NCBI GenBank assembly: GCA_033557685.1 | Contig: JAWQRN010000306.1 | Location: 1-31,710, forward strand | Direction of reading: 5' to 3' | DNA from: Sperchopsis tessellata | Lineage: Eukaryota; Arthropoda; Insecta; Coleoptera; Hydrophilidae | Length of the DNA: 31,710 nucleotides | Shown: positions 1 through 11,229 of the stretch, one piece after another | How the letters are laid out: each line of letters opens with the position of its first letter | Position numbering within the stretch: position 1 is the stretch's first letter | Notes under the pieces: model-generated | Database searches by the model: none | What the model was told of the DNA's origin: nothing | The model's input: the letters and a program-made list of their open reading frames with translations, nothing else | Position numbers and translations under genes: made by a program

Positions 1-30
<30 letters not shown>
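1..30. repeat. (TA)n microsatellite, cut by the window edge
   Basis: Fifteen uninterrupted TA dinucleotides open the window and continue beyond it, so the true length is unknown. Confidence 0.95.
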
Positions 31-32
<2 letters not shown>

Positions 33-195
33 ATAGAAAATAGCCCCATTTCTAAACTAATAATTTTTTTTCAATAATTAATTATCACAGGTAGTTTAAA
101 CACTTTATCAATAAACCTCATTTTACTAACCCACAAAAAAATACTTACACTAGAAATAATTTAAAAAGTTGACAACATATGGCAATTCGCTTAAT

Positions 196-516
196 AACAT
201 ACGAACTATGCAGCCGTCTCGTAGCTAAGTTCAAGGCTACTAAGCGTGTGGTCTCTGGTTCGAGCCTCAGAGGCGGTCGGCTTTTAGTGATTAGGGAAAA
301 GTCTTTGTAGTGCTCATCTTCCGGGAGAGGCGTAAAATAGTAGGTTCTGTGTATTGAAGGTAAAATTTAGACCAACTGCACGTAAAAGAACCCAATTCTA
401 GTTGGAACACTGGATGCGGCAAAATTCTCAGTCCCTGGCGTACGTGATTCGCCATAGCAGCGGAAATAGACCGAAGTTAAATAAACAAATAAAAAACAAA
501 CAAACATACGAACTAT
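196..516 (+). mobile_element. tRNA-derived SINE with 14-bp target-site duplication
   Basis: Short non-autonomous retroposon copied in trans by a LINE. The body (about 210-502) starts with a tRNA-like head. An A-box-like stretch (TAGCTAAGTTC) is at 222-232 and a perfect pol III B box (GGTTCGAGCC) at 257-266, spaced as in a tRNA gene. A tRNA-unrelated body of about 200 bp follows, and the element ends in an A-rich tail with AAAC/AAAT units (about 478-502). The flanks carry a perfect 14-bp direct repeat, aacatacgaactat, at 196-209 and 503-516, which is the signature of target-primed insertion. The perfect duplication implies a fairly recent insertion compared with the decayed elements nearby. 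I cannot name the family or its partner LINE. Confidence 0.85.
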
Positions 517-1066
517 ACATCAAACTATGGACTCTATAAGACTTAAATAGCTACAAGCTGTTCTAAAAAGATATCAGAGTTGACATGTGACTCTCGAGAA
601 CCGCGATCCGTCTTCCGAAACATATCAAACTGGTACCAACCCCCACACATTATTTAACCATTATTGTGTTCAGGTGTCGGCTAAAGAACTTGTCAGTAAA
701 TAGAAGGGTCGCTTATTTCGCTCTCCTAGACATTCTCTAACTTTGTTTTAAAAGGTACACTAGTTCTTTTACAAAAGCAATAAAAACAAATAAAAAATAT
801 AGATCTTGTATTGTTGTAATTATGATAATAAAACAGTTAATGGCGATTGAATACAACTGAGTATGTTGACAGGAAAATATCAATTATACTTTAATCACAA
901 AACGAAATAGAATATGTTTTTTACTACCACTACAAAACATTTTAAACAGTTTTGAGAGTGTTAAATAAACATATTTACGCAAGCACATTAAGTAATAAAA
1001 TTTATTTATTGCTAACTAATTAAAACCTCAATATTTTATTTTATTATAACTCAGTTGGTAATCTTG
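517..1066. other. No gene recognised
   Basis: AT-rich sequence between the SINE and the presumed hAT left end. I see no family motif, pol III box or long open frame. Confidence 0.5.
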
Positions 1067-3812
1067 CAGAGCCGATCGCAAGTCACGACCCAATATTTAG
1101 TGGCGAAATTTGACAAATGGGTCGCTGAAAAACATCTTCTTTTGGACACGAATTATTTTTGATTAATATTACTAAATACACCAATAACTACAATTAACGA
1201 CCATATTTGTACACATCTATATCATTGTAAGCCTGTAAGTCACTAATTTGGACCCACCTAGAATCCTTCAGAATTTGCTGTTGACGAATGTTCCTTTTGT
1301 TTTTTGTGCAAATTTGATTCGCATAATGCACTACCAAAGAGAGCTAAATAGTTCATAAAACCGAACGGATGTTGTTTTCTGAATATACAGAGATCTATCA
1401 AAACAATGCCTTTAAAATGTTGACATAAAGTTTACGTTTTGCCACATTCAATTCGCATTGATTGGTCTTACCATGCTTTCGGTAAGTAATGTTGTAGGGT
1501 ACCGTCTGAAATGTATATCACCAAGTTATTCATTCAGTAAGAAATTCAAATTGCTTTATTTTATAATTTGAAATTCAGTTAATGAAATAAAAAGCCACTT
1601 ACAGTTAGTTATTTATATGATATTGTGAATTAAAAACTGTTGTTTCAGTAAAGTTTTTCATCTATTTTTCAACATTTAAAATAAGAGCTGCAGGTATGAT
1701 GGACTTTCTGCTAAATATTGGTAGTTTTTTTGTAAATAATTATTTTTTAATTAATAACCCCTTTTCAAAATAAGTAAACAAAGTACCCTATAATTTTTTT
1801 TAATTGCAAACTGATTTAGCAACTCCTAGCACATCGACAGAACCATCGATAAAAAGAACCAAAATTAATAAATTTATGTACAGATATCAAGATCAATTTA
1901 TTAATTACGGATTTGCTTATGTACAAGAAAACAGAATTGATCTACTCCGTTATTTGCATCTTAAAAGATAAATATTTGCAAACTAATCACAATTAATTTA
2001 AGTATAAACCATTGAAATTTGTCATACGAAAGCTTAGTGAATTTAAAGCAAACAAATCCTGGTTAAGAAAATTTATTGCAACGGACAAGATATGTTTTTA
2101 ATGTTGTTTTTATTAGTTTTGCACATCGCTAAATCTAAAAAAGCATATGATATAGGGGAAGTTCTTTTAAAGCAATGTAACAGAGAAATTTGTCCTGAAA
2201 TGTTATCTAAGGAATATGCTATGAAAATTAAAAGTATTCCTATGTCAGCAGAAACTGTGAACCGACGAATATTTACTTTTCCAAATAATACTGAATCACA
2301 ATTAATTGAAAAATTAAAACTTTTACCAGATTATGCACTGAAATTAGACGAACCAAAAAATGTATCAAGTAATGCTATATTATTAGTTTACGCGAGGTAG
2401 ATTGATTTAGAGTTAAGATATGGGACAAGAATCTTTGTGTTGTTTAAAATTACAGTGCTACACAACATCTCAGAAAATTTTTGACAGTATCAATTAATAT
2501 TTTGACTCTAAACAAATTCCTTGGAACAAGTGCATAGCATATGTCCGATGCAGCAACCATAAAAGTAAATACGACAAGTTTATCATAAAGATATAATTAA
2601 AACACACTGCATTCTTCATTGGGATCAATCAGTTTCCATGTAAATGATTAAATATTTATATTCAGTTTAAAATCAGTGCGTATATAAAATAATAAATCAC
2701 ATCTGAAACAGCACCGTACATACTCGTATTTTTGCATTAATGTATGAAGAATTGGGTTCTGAATATACAGTTTTGCAACTGCATTCACATATACATTGGA
2801 GTTCTAGCGGAAAGTGCAGGAAAGATTTTTCGTTCTTAGAGTAGATGTATAAATTTTTGTGTTTGATCATAATTCATCATTAGCACAACATTTCTAAAAT
2901 AAGATGTGGCTTGTTAATTTTGCTTACCTAGCTGACACATTCTCATTAGTCAATTAATTAATTGGCAATGAAAGAGACTATGACTAATCTATTTATATGC
3001 AACCACAAAGTAGAAGCTTTTATTAAAATAATTGATAAATTATAATAATAAAAAAACAAAATTTGACGTTTCCATGTTATTATCAAATGATTGAAGAAAA
3101 ATTATTAAACCACAGAGAAATCGCAGTAAGAGTTCCATAATACAAAGCTATTTAACAAAATTCAAAGAAATATTTCTTACTTACTTCCCTTGTTGTTATG
3201 ATATCCGTTTGGGTAACATGTGAATTCAAAATCCTTTTCTACCAAGTAACAGTAATGTTTTTTCATTGTCAGATAAAGAAATTAATTGAATTGTCCTGAA
3301 ATAAAATGCTGCAATTACAATTCACCAAACAAAGAAATTTGGCTAAACTTTGGATCCAAATACGAAAAAAAAAACAAAAGACATGAAGTGAAAAGGCAAC
3401 AGAACTACTACTTCCATTTGCAACTACATACCTAGCCGAACCCCGTTTTTCATCTCTGGCTCCTATTAAAAATAAATACAGATTTGAAAATTTCGACGTC
3501 ACATTAAGATTTGCATCGACCAAATCCATTAAAGTTAGAATGAACAAGTTGGGCAACGAATATCAAGAGTAAAGTAATCTTCATTAATTTTTTTATTATA
3601 AAAATTTAAAAAATATAAATATGTTGCAATTAAAATCTACCGCTTTTATTACAAACTCATTTATACTGGCAAGGTTTGCGAGAGGAGAGGGTCAATCATT
3701 CCAGTCTTAAAAAACTCAAACTTAATTTACTCCCCGAACTCGTCTATAGGTCGCGTGATTTTTTACCCATATGTTATGGGTCGCAAGGAAAAAAAGGTTG
3801 CGCTGATCTATC
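1067..3812 (+). mobile_element. hAT DNA transposon, approximate limits
   Basis: The decayed transposase (about 1815-3575) is bracketed by sequence of the type found near hAT ends. On the left, CAGAG at 1067 is followed by TCACGACCC and, about 45 bp on, by ATGGGTCGC. On the right, ATGGGTCGC at about 3777 is followed by an A run and GGTTGCG ending near 3812. Repeated GGGTCGC motifs close to CAG...CTG ends are common in ZBED-type hAT elements (family knowledge). The two ends match each other only loosely and I find no 8-bp target duplication, so the limits are inferred. Confidence 0.5.
1815..3575 (+). pseudogene. hAT-family transposase relic, ZBED/SCAND3-like
   Basis: Cut-and-paste transposase, dead by multiple stops and frameshifts, but almost collinear with the family. 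Read through the breaks: a BED-finger-like N-terminus (YQDQFINYGFAYVQEN, then NHN.FKYKPLKF) at about 1870-2075; a longest open piece 2092-2400 with HIAKSKKAYDIGE, PMSAETVNRRI and YALKLDEPKNV...LLVYAR, where the E/D of this block lies in the catalytic core; IPWNKC and SDAATI at about 2515-2565; KTHCILHWDQ at about 2600-2630; YEELGSEYTVLQLHSH.HW at about 2742-2800; FAYLADTFSLVN near 2920; and a well kept C-terminal dimerisation block with LLLPFATTYLAEPRFSSL and IKNKYRF at about 3390-3475. The usual CXXC of the BED finger is not visible. A minus-strand ORF at 3269-3556 is only the antisense of this C-terminus. The family assignment is strong; the exact subfamily is not established. Confidence 0.85.
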
Positions 3813-4794
3813 AAACTAGCCTGCGATGGGTCTGGAATTCGGGCCCCTACGCTGTTGGATTTTTATGATATAAAATAAGGCCTAAGTGTAGGACGTCTAC
3901 TGAGGAGGATGTAAAACTGTGGTGGGTCACGAAAGTTGTAGGTTAATTTAGACGACGAACCTAATTCCATAGGGCCATAGCCATAGGGGCGAAAAAGGGC
4001 CAATTAACAAAAAAAAAAATGCTGCAAAATTTTAAAAATACAAAATCTGACTTTTTCTTTAATATAATTATGTTTACAAAACACTGGACTACTCCTCATC
4101 GACTTGGTGCAACCGAAATATAGATGTGCATATAAGTAATTAATTCCAGGCGAATATTGCCTGTTCAAGCCATAACCTTGAAATAGGTCAATAGTTGTGT
4201 TCCAAATCAGGCAAGTATTAATGGAGTTATGTACAGGTTTGTGATTAAGCAGCCGCCATCAGAACATGTACATATAAACAAATCAAAACAATACTTTCTA
4301 AGACAACTACGAAGCTAATCTGAAAGAAAGTGTACTCAAATATTTCTACAGACTATAGTTAGATGCTGGATTGCTAAAGAAACAATGGAAACAATCAATA
4401 ATTTTAATTAAGTTTAGTTTATTATAATAAAAATTCACATAAAATAATTAAGGCCTATTAAAATTAACTTTATTATAACATATAAACACGATTGTGAATT
4501 GTGTCGTGTGTTCTGTAGTTAAGCTATCCTTATGTAAAAAAACATATAAGAAAAACTATGTTCTTATGTTAAAGACCCTATTTTCCAATTTTTCTTTTAG
4601 TAATTAAGTTGTAGTTAATTGTCAATGTTATTTAAATGTCAAAAATTAGTATTATGCAACAAAATATGAAGATAGTAACAGTTTGGGACGTAAATATTTA
4701 GTTCATCCAAATTAACTTGGATATTTCTGAATAAAAGGTAGCAAGCGATATATAAAGTACTATATCAATTGAAAAATATAACATATTTGATATG
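3813..4794. other. No gene recognised
   Basis: AT-rich intergenic DNA. It contains a GC-richer patch to about 3990 (possibly still part of the hAT 3' end) and nothing else that I can assign. Confidence 0.4.
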
Positions 4795-5026
4795 TGTTCT
4801 TCTTGTAGTGCCTATCATTTATAGATATTAGCGATAACATTGGACCAAGTAACCTTGACGGCTGATCTAAATAAGATGATGGAGGTCATTTCCGTCCACA
4901 TTAGTATTCTTCAGCCATAAGCTCGTCGACGACCAGGACCTCTTTTGCTTTCGATCCTACCCTGGATAATTAGGTATAGCAGGCTATACTTTTCGCTGCG
5001 ATTCACATGTCCAAAATAAGTAAACA
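4795..5026 (-). pseudogene. LINE reverse-transcriptase C-terminal fragment
   Basis: Read on the minus strand, the first half translates to YFGHVNRSEKYSLLYLIIQG followed by RIESKRGPGRRRAYG, then WTEMTS..LFRSAVKVTWSNV near the end. This is the well-known extreme C-terminus of insect LINE polyproteins of the RTE/CR1-like type (GHV.R...Y.LL..IIQG+I..+R..GRR...W). At least one stop interrupts it. It ends near 4800, where the 3' end of the element would be. Only about 75 codons remain. The family type is inferred from the motif and the clade is uncertain. Confidence 0.65.
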
Positions 5027-5244
5027 TGATGACAGACGAAAGGTTGCCAAAGAAAGTATGGAAAAAGTATTAAGTAGGCAATGAGAGAAAGAATCTTGAC
5101 AGAAGAACAGTGTCAGAATAGAACATATTGGAAAAAAAGTCTGGAAATCGGACAACGCCGGCAGACGCTAAAAACCGACATATATTTATACATATATGTA
5201 TTTATATATAACGTTTTATAGATATTATTATTATTATTATTATT
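5027..5244 (+). pseudogene. Possible LINE 3' fragment ending in an (ATT)n tail
   Basis: The plus strand begins MTDERLPKKVWKKY and continues as ERKNLDR..., similar to the 'RLPKKVWKW.P.GKRKRGRPR' stretch near the C-terminus of some insect LINE proteins. It then decays, and a pure (ATT)n run follows at 5223-5243. Simple triplet tails are usual at the 3' ends of RTE-like LINEs. It abuts the oppositely oriented LINE fragment on its left at about 5026. The protein similarity is short, so this is a tentative call. Confidence 0.4.
5223..5243. repeat. (ATT)n microsatellite
   Basis: Seven ATT units in a row; possibly the tail of the LINE fragment immediately to the left. Confidence 0.85.
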
Positions 5245-6637
5245 AGCTATAATTCATAGTATCTCTTTCCTTTATATATTAATCTAATCCGTTAAATTTA
5301 ATGTAGCCTCTAAATTGAAAAAGAAGCCAAACACAATCTTTAAGTGTTATTATCAACTTCATTATCAGAAATCAGAATTAAATTTAACGGTGTATTTTTA
5401 TCTACGAGAATTTATAGTTTTTTCAAACATTTTTTAGTCCATACTCAAGTGTCGTCAACTTAATTTGCTCAGATAGATACCTCGGGATCAATATTACGTT
5501 CATTTCCTGGAATACTCGAAATTAATATTTTCGCACAAAATAAAAGACAATCGGACTGTCGTAAAGATGTATATTAATTATTCGCTTCATTTGCACTTAT
5601 ATTCTGCAGTTTCCTCATGATTCATATACTTCTACTGGGAAGTTAAATAATAGGTCAGGTCGTTAAAACTTCCATTAAGAATATAAAAAAGCGGCAATTT
5701 GTAATACAATCTAAAATTTAATCTGGTGCACTGCGATAAAACATCTCTGTGACACATGGACACTGATTACGTTCTTACAAATCAACAGGGATAACCAAAC
5801 CAATTACAGATAACGCTTGCATTTGTTTAAAGGTCACAGCCATTATTGTTTAGACTATCCTCACGTTTTCATTTCGAAGTTTCGCGACCGAAAGCCAGAG
5901 CGTTGTTTATGTTTTAATATTCGCTAATATGTTAATAAATGAGATGCTAATAATACATACACAATAATTAATGAATGTTAGTGAAAATGGTAAAAATCAG
6001 GATTTATTAAGATTGAGAGTAATTAATGTTGCTTCAAAAATATGTTTTAAATGAGCTCAGTTAACTTATTAAAGACAAATTAAAAATTTTGATCTGTCAA
6101 GAAATTTATTCATTATGTAGTAAAATTCAAAATACTTTAGAAAAATACCAATATTATAGACAGCGTTTATTTTCTTACCAAATATGGTGCGGATATTTTT
6201 TTTTAATGTATGCTGTGACTGACAGTTTGGCAGTTTTATCGTGAATCTTTTCTAACTCACATTTTTGCCAGCGACCAATTCTTGTACTTTTTATATTGGT
6301 CAATTTATTTTGGAAAATTTATTTTTTTACTAATATTTAATATATTTTCTGATAATCATATACATTTACGGTCGTTAAATCTCACAGGGTGCTCGCAGCA
6401 AAAATGTTACATTAAGTTCGTAGAATTATTATAAATCCCTGAGAAATGTTCTAACGTTGTCCTGTTAATTTTTCTTTATTAGCGCGATCCGACAGAGTAT
6501 CGTACGATATCAAAATTATAGAGCAAACATTAAGGAACACTATCATACGCAAGCTCAAAAGTATACATAACCTACCTGCTTGAAAGTGTTATGTGACAGG
6601 CAAATTTAAAGCTAAGGTAAAGTACGATTTATTTTAA
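5245..6637. other. No gene recognised
   Basis: AT-rich DNA with stops in all frames at short intervals. I found no transposon motif on either strand. Confidence 0.4.
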
Positions 6638-7875
6638 TTAACCCATTATCTGGCAAGACGCCCATAGCTGTCTATAATGTAGGTATTTATATGGACAAGA
6701 CGACTGCTACCGTCCCAAGTTTCTCTGTGTTGGACAAGACGGCTCGAGTCCCTATAGAAACTTGCCAGGGGTGAAAGTTTCTATTGCCGAAGAATGGAAT
6801 GACAATATCACATAAAAAAAAAGTTTGACCACGCAGTTGTTACCAATATGTGCTCGACCACAACCTCAGTTTAGCAGAAGTAGTAACAAGAAATATCTCG
6901 ATAGAAGAAATTAATGCATTTTTGGGTCTATCGATATTGCAGGCCCAAGTAGATTTTCCCATAACTATAAACATTTTTTCGATGGATCTATTATATTTCC
7001 GGTTTTTCAGCAAAAATGTCGGGTCGAAGATTTTAATAAATTCTATCCTATTTTAGTTGTTCTAAAGGCGATTTTAAATGGCCCACGAAGCTAGCGAAAA
7101 TAAGTCCTTAAGAAAGGCCTATTATCTTGAGGAAGCTCTGTCTTTAGACGAGTCATTGCTGCGTCTTCGAAGACGACTTAGTTTCGTCAGTATATAAGAA
7201 GAAAAGAAGTTACGGCATCAAACTTGAGACATTAATGATGATTGTCATGCAGCCATATATAAATCATGGACACCACCTCTACATTCTGCATACTCTAGGC
7301 ACTACTTAAATTGCACACTTTTGGAACACACATAATAATAATAATGTCCAAATTTAAAAAGGGCGAGCATAAGTGGATATGTGAAAGTGGCATGTTACTA
7401 GAGACGTATTGTGCATTATATGCTCAATAATTTAAGAAACAAGCAACTGATCTGGAAAAAAAAAATGTCAGGTATAGACAGAAACGATCAAATAGTGCCG
7501 TATTATTAATCGCCACGGAAGTCAGTACATTGGTGTAAAAAAGAAGTGTTTCATTACCATTTGGAATTCATATTTCATATATAAAAAATTACATTGAAGA
7601 ATATAACTTTTATTTTTTACCGAGATGAACTGATAAAAACTACTCAACATTCCGGTAGAACACTTCATGGTGGAAAACGAAACCGGATTGGAAGTCCAAT
7701 GCCAATGGCGCATCGACAGCACTTCCTAGAAAGTCGATGTAGACAATGCACGAAAGAAGGAAGAAGGAAAAATGAAGGAAACATAGTATCGGTGCAAAGC
7801 AGTAGGGAGAAATTTGAGTAGGGTGTTTAAGTTGCAGACAAAGGCATTACGTGTATTGATTCTGTCCCTCTGTAA
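6638..7875 (+). mobile_element. piggyBac-type transposon with 5' TTAA end
   Basis: TTAA at 6638-6641 is followed directly by CCCATTATCTGGCAAGACG, matching the TTAA plus CCC start typical of piggyBac-like inverted ends. GG(A)CAAGACG recurs at 6652-6660, 6693-6702 and 6732-6741, and the inverted CTTGCCAG is at 6761-6768, a subterminal repeat array. The transposase relic follows. I found no matching 3' TTAA end in the 400 bp downstream, so the right limit is that of the recognisable coding remains. Confidence 0.7.
6840..7875 (+). pseudogene. piggyBac transposase relic, PGBD4-like
   Basis: DDD transposase remnant, many stops and frameshifts. In order: ISIEEINAFLGLSIL (about 6893-6940), the start of the DDE_Tnp_1_7-type domain, then FFSKN; LDESLLRLRRRLSF at about 7145-7190 with the first catalytic Asp, followed in another frame by RQYI and SYGIKLETLMMIVMQPY (about 7205-7255); KKGEHKWICESGMLL near 7356-7400; MSGIDRNDQIVPYY and, after a stop, SPRKSVHWCKKEVFHYH (about 7465-7560), containing the third catalytic Asp; then a degraded C-terminal zinc-finger region with HFLESRC.RQCTKEGRRKN (about 7721-7770) and VADKGITCIDS to about 7872. 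The DN of the second catalytic position is not visible. Small ORFs at 7594-7821 (+) and 7522-7722 (-) are a piece of this gene and its antisense shadow. Confidence 0.8.
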
Positions 7876-8524
7876 TGATCATCATAAAGCAATATTTCAA
7901 AGAAACAACATACTTTCTTTATTTTTCGTCACCTGCTATGTAGATTAGCTAGAAAGTACATTTTACCAAAGAGCATGTCTATATGATATACATATTTTTT
8001 TTTAATTTCTTATAATTTATTCATATGTACATTTTACCATGTGTCGTTTAAGCTATGTTTGTTTTTACATGTTCTACATAATGGTTGTTTTATATTTTTA
8101 ACTACCACTAAACTTTTGAACATTTTTTTTGACGTGTCAATGATGTCATATATTTACTTACTATAAATATTTTCAATTGTTTTGTGTACTTCAAATACAG
8201 CTACATTATATTACACATTACGCTCATGATAGTTTAATTTTACTATTAAATATACAAAATAAGATAAAAACTTCGAGTTTAATGTCTGTGAAAGAAGTTG
8301 AAAAGGTATTCATTTCTTTCAATTCAACTGTATAAGTTTGGATTTTATTTCGTTGAGAATACTACAATTGAGTTGTCTTTTGGTCTTACCTTAGATGGAC
8401 AATATTATTTTTGCATTTTTTTCTGGATGATAGATCTTCTTCAACTTAAGGAAGCGAAACGCATACATACAAATTTCCAAATCGAATTATTGTGCTGTAT
8501 TTGAGATAATAATAAATTCATTTA
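7876..8524. other. No gene recognised
   Basis: AT-rich DNA after the piggyBac relic. An open stretch at 8298-8504 (+) gives a low-complexity hydrophobic peptide that I cannot place; it is probably chance. Confidence 0.4.
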
Positions 8525-8895
8525 TTTTCTACTTCCGCAACCGCCCAACCAGAGCTCGAATGTCATTTTCCAAGCGTACTTGCCAAACATGAAGAACACG
8601 TCACAGAACATAGCACGGGTACCCAGCAAACATTCTATCAGCCAAATCCTTCCATCTTCGAAATATTCAATACACCTGAAATCGTATGGAGTATACAGAG
8701 TTCCATGTAAATGCGGTTTAGTTTAAATAGGTCAGACAAATGAAAATATCTGCACTTGCTGCGGAGAGCACGAAAGGCAAATTTATCTCAAACAATTTGC
8801 AATATCCAGATTAGCTTAAAATAATTTGGAAATAGGCCATAATATTCTCTTTAATGAGACTGCAACATACACATTAGCATAAAATAATTCGAAAA
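8525..8895 (+). pseudogene. Penelope-like element, GIY-YIG endonuclease fragment
   Basis: Penelope-like retroelements encode an RT followed by a C-terminal GIY-YIG nuclease that nicks the target. Here the plus strand reads SISQILPSSKYSIHLKS, then YGVYRVPCKCGLV*IGQTN, then GEHERQ..LKQ and LEIGHNILFNETAT. The GVY half of the motif and the IPC.CG-type cysteines are present. The YIG half has its Tyr codon replaced by TAA (8724-8726), and the Arg normally in the helix before EH is not seen (CTCCGEH instead). More stops follow, and no RT is found just upstream. The domain call is firm. The copy is dead. Confidence 0.8.
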
Positions 8896-9344
8896 CAAAC
8901 TGAAGTATACACAACTCAAGCTCCGGCGGTCAATTAACTGGCTTTAAAATTGTTTTAGATTATTCGTAGGTTTTTAGAGAAAATTATTAATGTGCAGTAT
9001 CTGTTGCATTTGATGAAATTAGTACTATAATGGGCGGTAGATGCAATATTGCCCTCGTCTAAATTTATTTTCTTAGCATTTGTAATATTTTCTAGTTACT
9101 TGGTCTGGAAATGGTTTCTGGTTGTCGAAATACTTAAATCTCACATTTGGTGAACGTCAACGTTTGATATTGGATTATTTGTTACATGTTTGAAATATTG
9201 TAGATATAGGTTATGTGCAGGTGATTTCAAATTGTATTAGATTTTGTCACAAATAATTTATGGGTTGCTAACCAGTTTGGAGATATTTTTTTCTTAACAC
9301 TGTTTTACAATTAACCCTACAAATTGATATGTTTCTAATTTGCG
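8896..9344. other. No gene recognised
   Basis: AT-rich sequence. The first part may be the degraded tail of the Penelope fragment to its left, but I can align nothing in it. Confidence 0.35.
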
Positions 9345-9535
9345 GGAGAGGTGTTCGATCGCTTCATCAAAATGGTCTACAATTGAGTTTAGGTGGTACT
9401 AATTTTCCATTTTCGTGCTTAGTTAAAAATCTTTGTGTTCGTATAGATGATAGATTAAGAGAGAGAGCTAGAAATAGAATTTAGTCTATTGGAAGCTTAC
9501 GGCCCTTGTCTGTATGGCTGATATTCGTCTACCAT
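9345..9535 (+). pseudogene. LINE RT thumb fragment
   Basis: The plus strand reads NGLQLSLGGTNFPFS followed by CLVKNLCVRIDDRLRE and, after a stop, SIGSLRPL. This fits the segment just after the RT catalytic domain of LINEs of the Jockey/CR1 group, with consensus roughly 'i.l.g..i..s..vKNLGV.iD..L'. The G of NLGV is C here. Only about 55 codons are recognisable and nothing of the catalytic palm precedes it. Confidence 0.5.
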
Positions 9536-11013
9536 AAAAAATTCAAAAATCGTGCCTGCGTTTTATATTGGTAAGTAGTTAATTAGTCGTCATTCATTTA
9601 TCTCTCGTGCCTTGAAATAGTGCCGTTTGTTATTGATAACAAAAATAATTGCATTTATCTTGTTTCTATCATACGCATATTGTCACGCCTCTTTGTATTT
9701 ATGTGAGCGAGTAAAGGATTATTTACCATATCTCGAGAAAGAAAGGCTTTGTTTCTCGACAGTCTTTTTCATATGATGTCTCTGCTATTTACAATAAAAT
9801 TACAGTTATATAAATATATCTGCTTAATATATCTGAAAGTTTCGATGAGCTTCTAATTAATTGTTTTCTTGATGTGTTGCTGTTTATGATTGTCCTATCA
9901 AGCACTCCCTTCTACACTATTCAGTTTATGAAATTTGACACTATTTAATATTGTATGAAAAGCAATTCACAGGCGCAGAGCTGGGCAATATTTCTGCGTT
10001 GTAAGTAAAGATTAATTGATTTGAGACTTGTTTAGTGATTACTGTATATATTTAACGCGTAATTTAAATATGTAAATAAAATATATGAAATCAAATATTG
10101 TCTAGTTGGATATTTAGAGGTCGTTAAAAAAACAACAGAGAATATTCATCTATTATAATTTCCTAAAATTATAAAGCTAAGATAGTTGTAAGGGTATCTT
10201 CGAAATAACTATTATAATTATAAAATATACTTTAAATTATGTTAAAATCCTGAAGATCTAGAAGAATCATAAGTAAAAAGGAAGATAATTGTTGTTTGGC
10301 TGAAGGTACTATGCTGACTAAGAACTGGGCTAACAGAAGATAATAAAAGGTGCTCATAAGAATTGAACAGGTGCATAACGGTTGGCCTTGAGTATCTGGA
10401 AAAGATAATCTCAAAAATTTTTTATGATGTTATGTAAGTATAGACTTACCCAAATTCGTACGCGAAAGGTCATTATCATTGTTTCCTCGAATAGAATAAC
10501 TTTGGAAATTAGAAATATTAGCGATGACAGAAACAAATAAGGCCACTTTTTAAATCCATTTCTGCAACCGCTACAAAAAAATTGTAATGTTATTAAAGTT
10601 TAGATCTGAGACTAATCTCACCGAAGATTTTATCATGCAACATACTGAATTGTCTATAAAACTACCAACTCAAAATATAATCAAGTAATGGTATAGTTTC
10701 TTGGAGTCTACGTTTCAAACCGGCGAATTTATATTTTGAAATTAAGAATGTAATATGCAATCTACTATATTTCTATGAGATTATTGGGGTTTGACAGTAT
10801 TATGTTGAAGAACAAGGAATCACCGTTGATTCGGCGAAAATCATTCGTAAGCTTTCGTGGCAATTATTGTACGACCCTAAAATATTCGTAGTTTTTAATG
10901 AATGCCAAAATATGCCAATGCTATTTGCATTATAAGGTACATAAAACTACTTTATCAAGGAGTGGAAGTAAAGTATATTTGATTTTTCTTAGAACATACG
11001 AAAGACACTAGGG
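9536..11013. other. No gene recognised
   Basis: Long AT-rich stretch. The 60-codon open frame at 10232-10414 (-) has no motif I know. Nothing else is assignable. Confidence 0.4.
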
Positions 11014-11070
11014 CAGTGGTCATCTACCCTATGCCCGCAAGGATTATAGCCCTCACGAAGCAATTTGCAT
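11014..11070 (+). repeat. Possible solo hAT terminus
   Basis: CAGTGGTCATCTACCCTATG followed by CCCGCAAGG and CCCTCACG resembles the CAGTGGT...CCCGC(G/A)A starts of hAT elements. No transposase and no opposite end were found within reach, so this may be a leftover end or chance. Confidence 0.3.
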
Positions 11071-11229
11071 GTGTTGCCAATGTTTGTTCATGGCAAATAC
11101 GTTTTGAGTAAAATATTTAAAAAAATATGCGTATGAGTTAGAAAATATATACATTATTTTATAAATTTGTAAGACAAGAGAAAAGTAACCATTATTTGCC
11201 CCGCATTTACTTATCACTAGCTTCATTGT

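Noticed and set aside
3269..3556. 95-codon minus-strand ORF
   Set aside because: It is the antisense of the C-terminal block of the hAT transposase, which reads far better on the plus strand (FATTYLAEPRFSSL).
10240..10262. CCTGAAGATC as a further hammerhead core
   Set aside because: No stem II and no GAAA follow on the plus strand.
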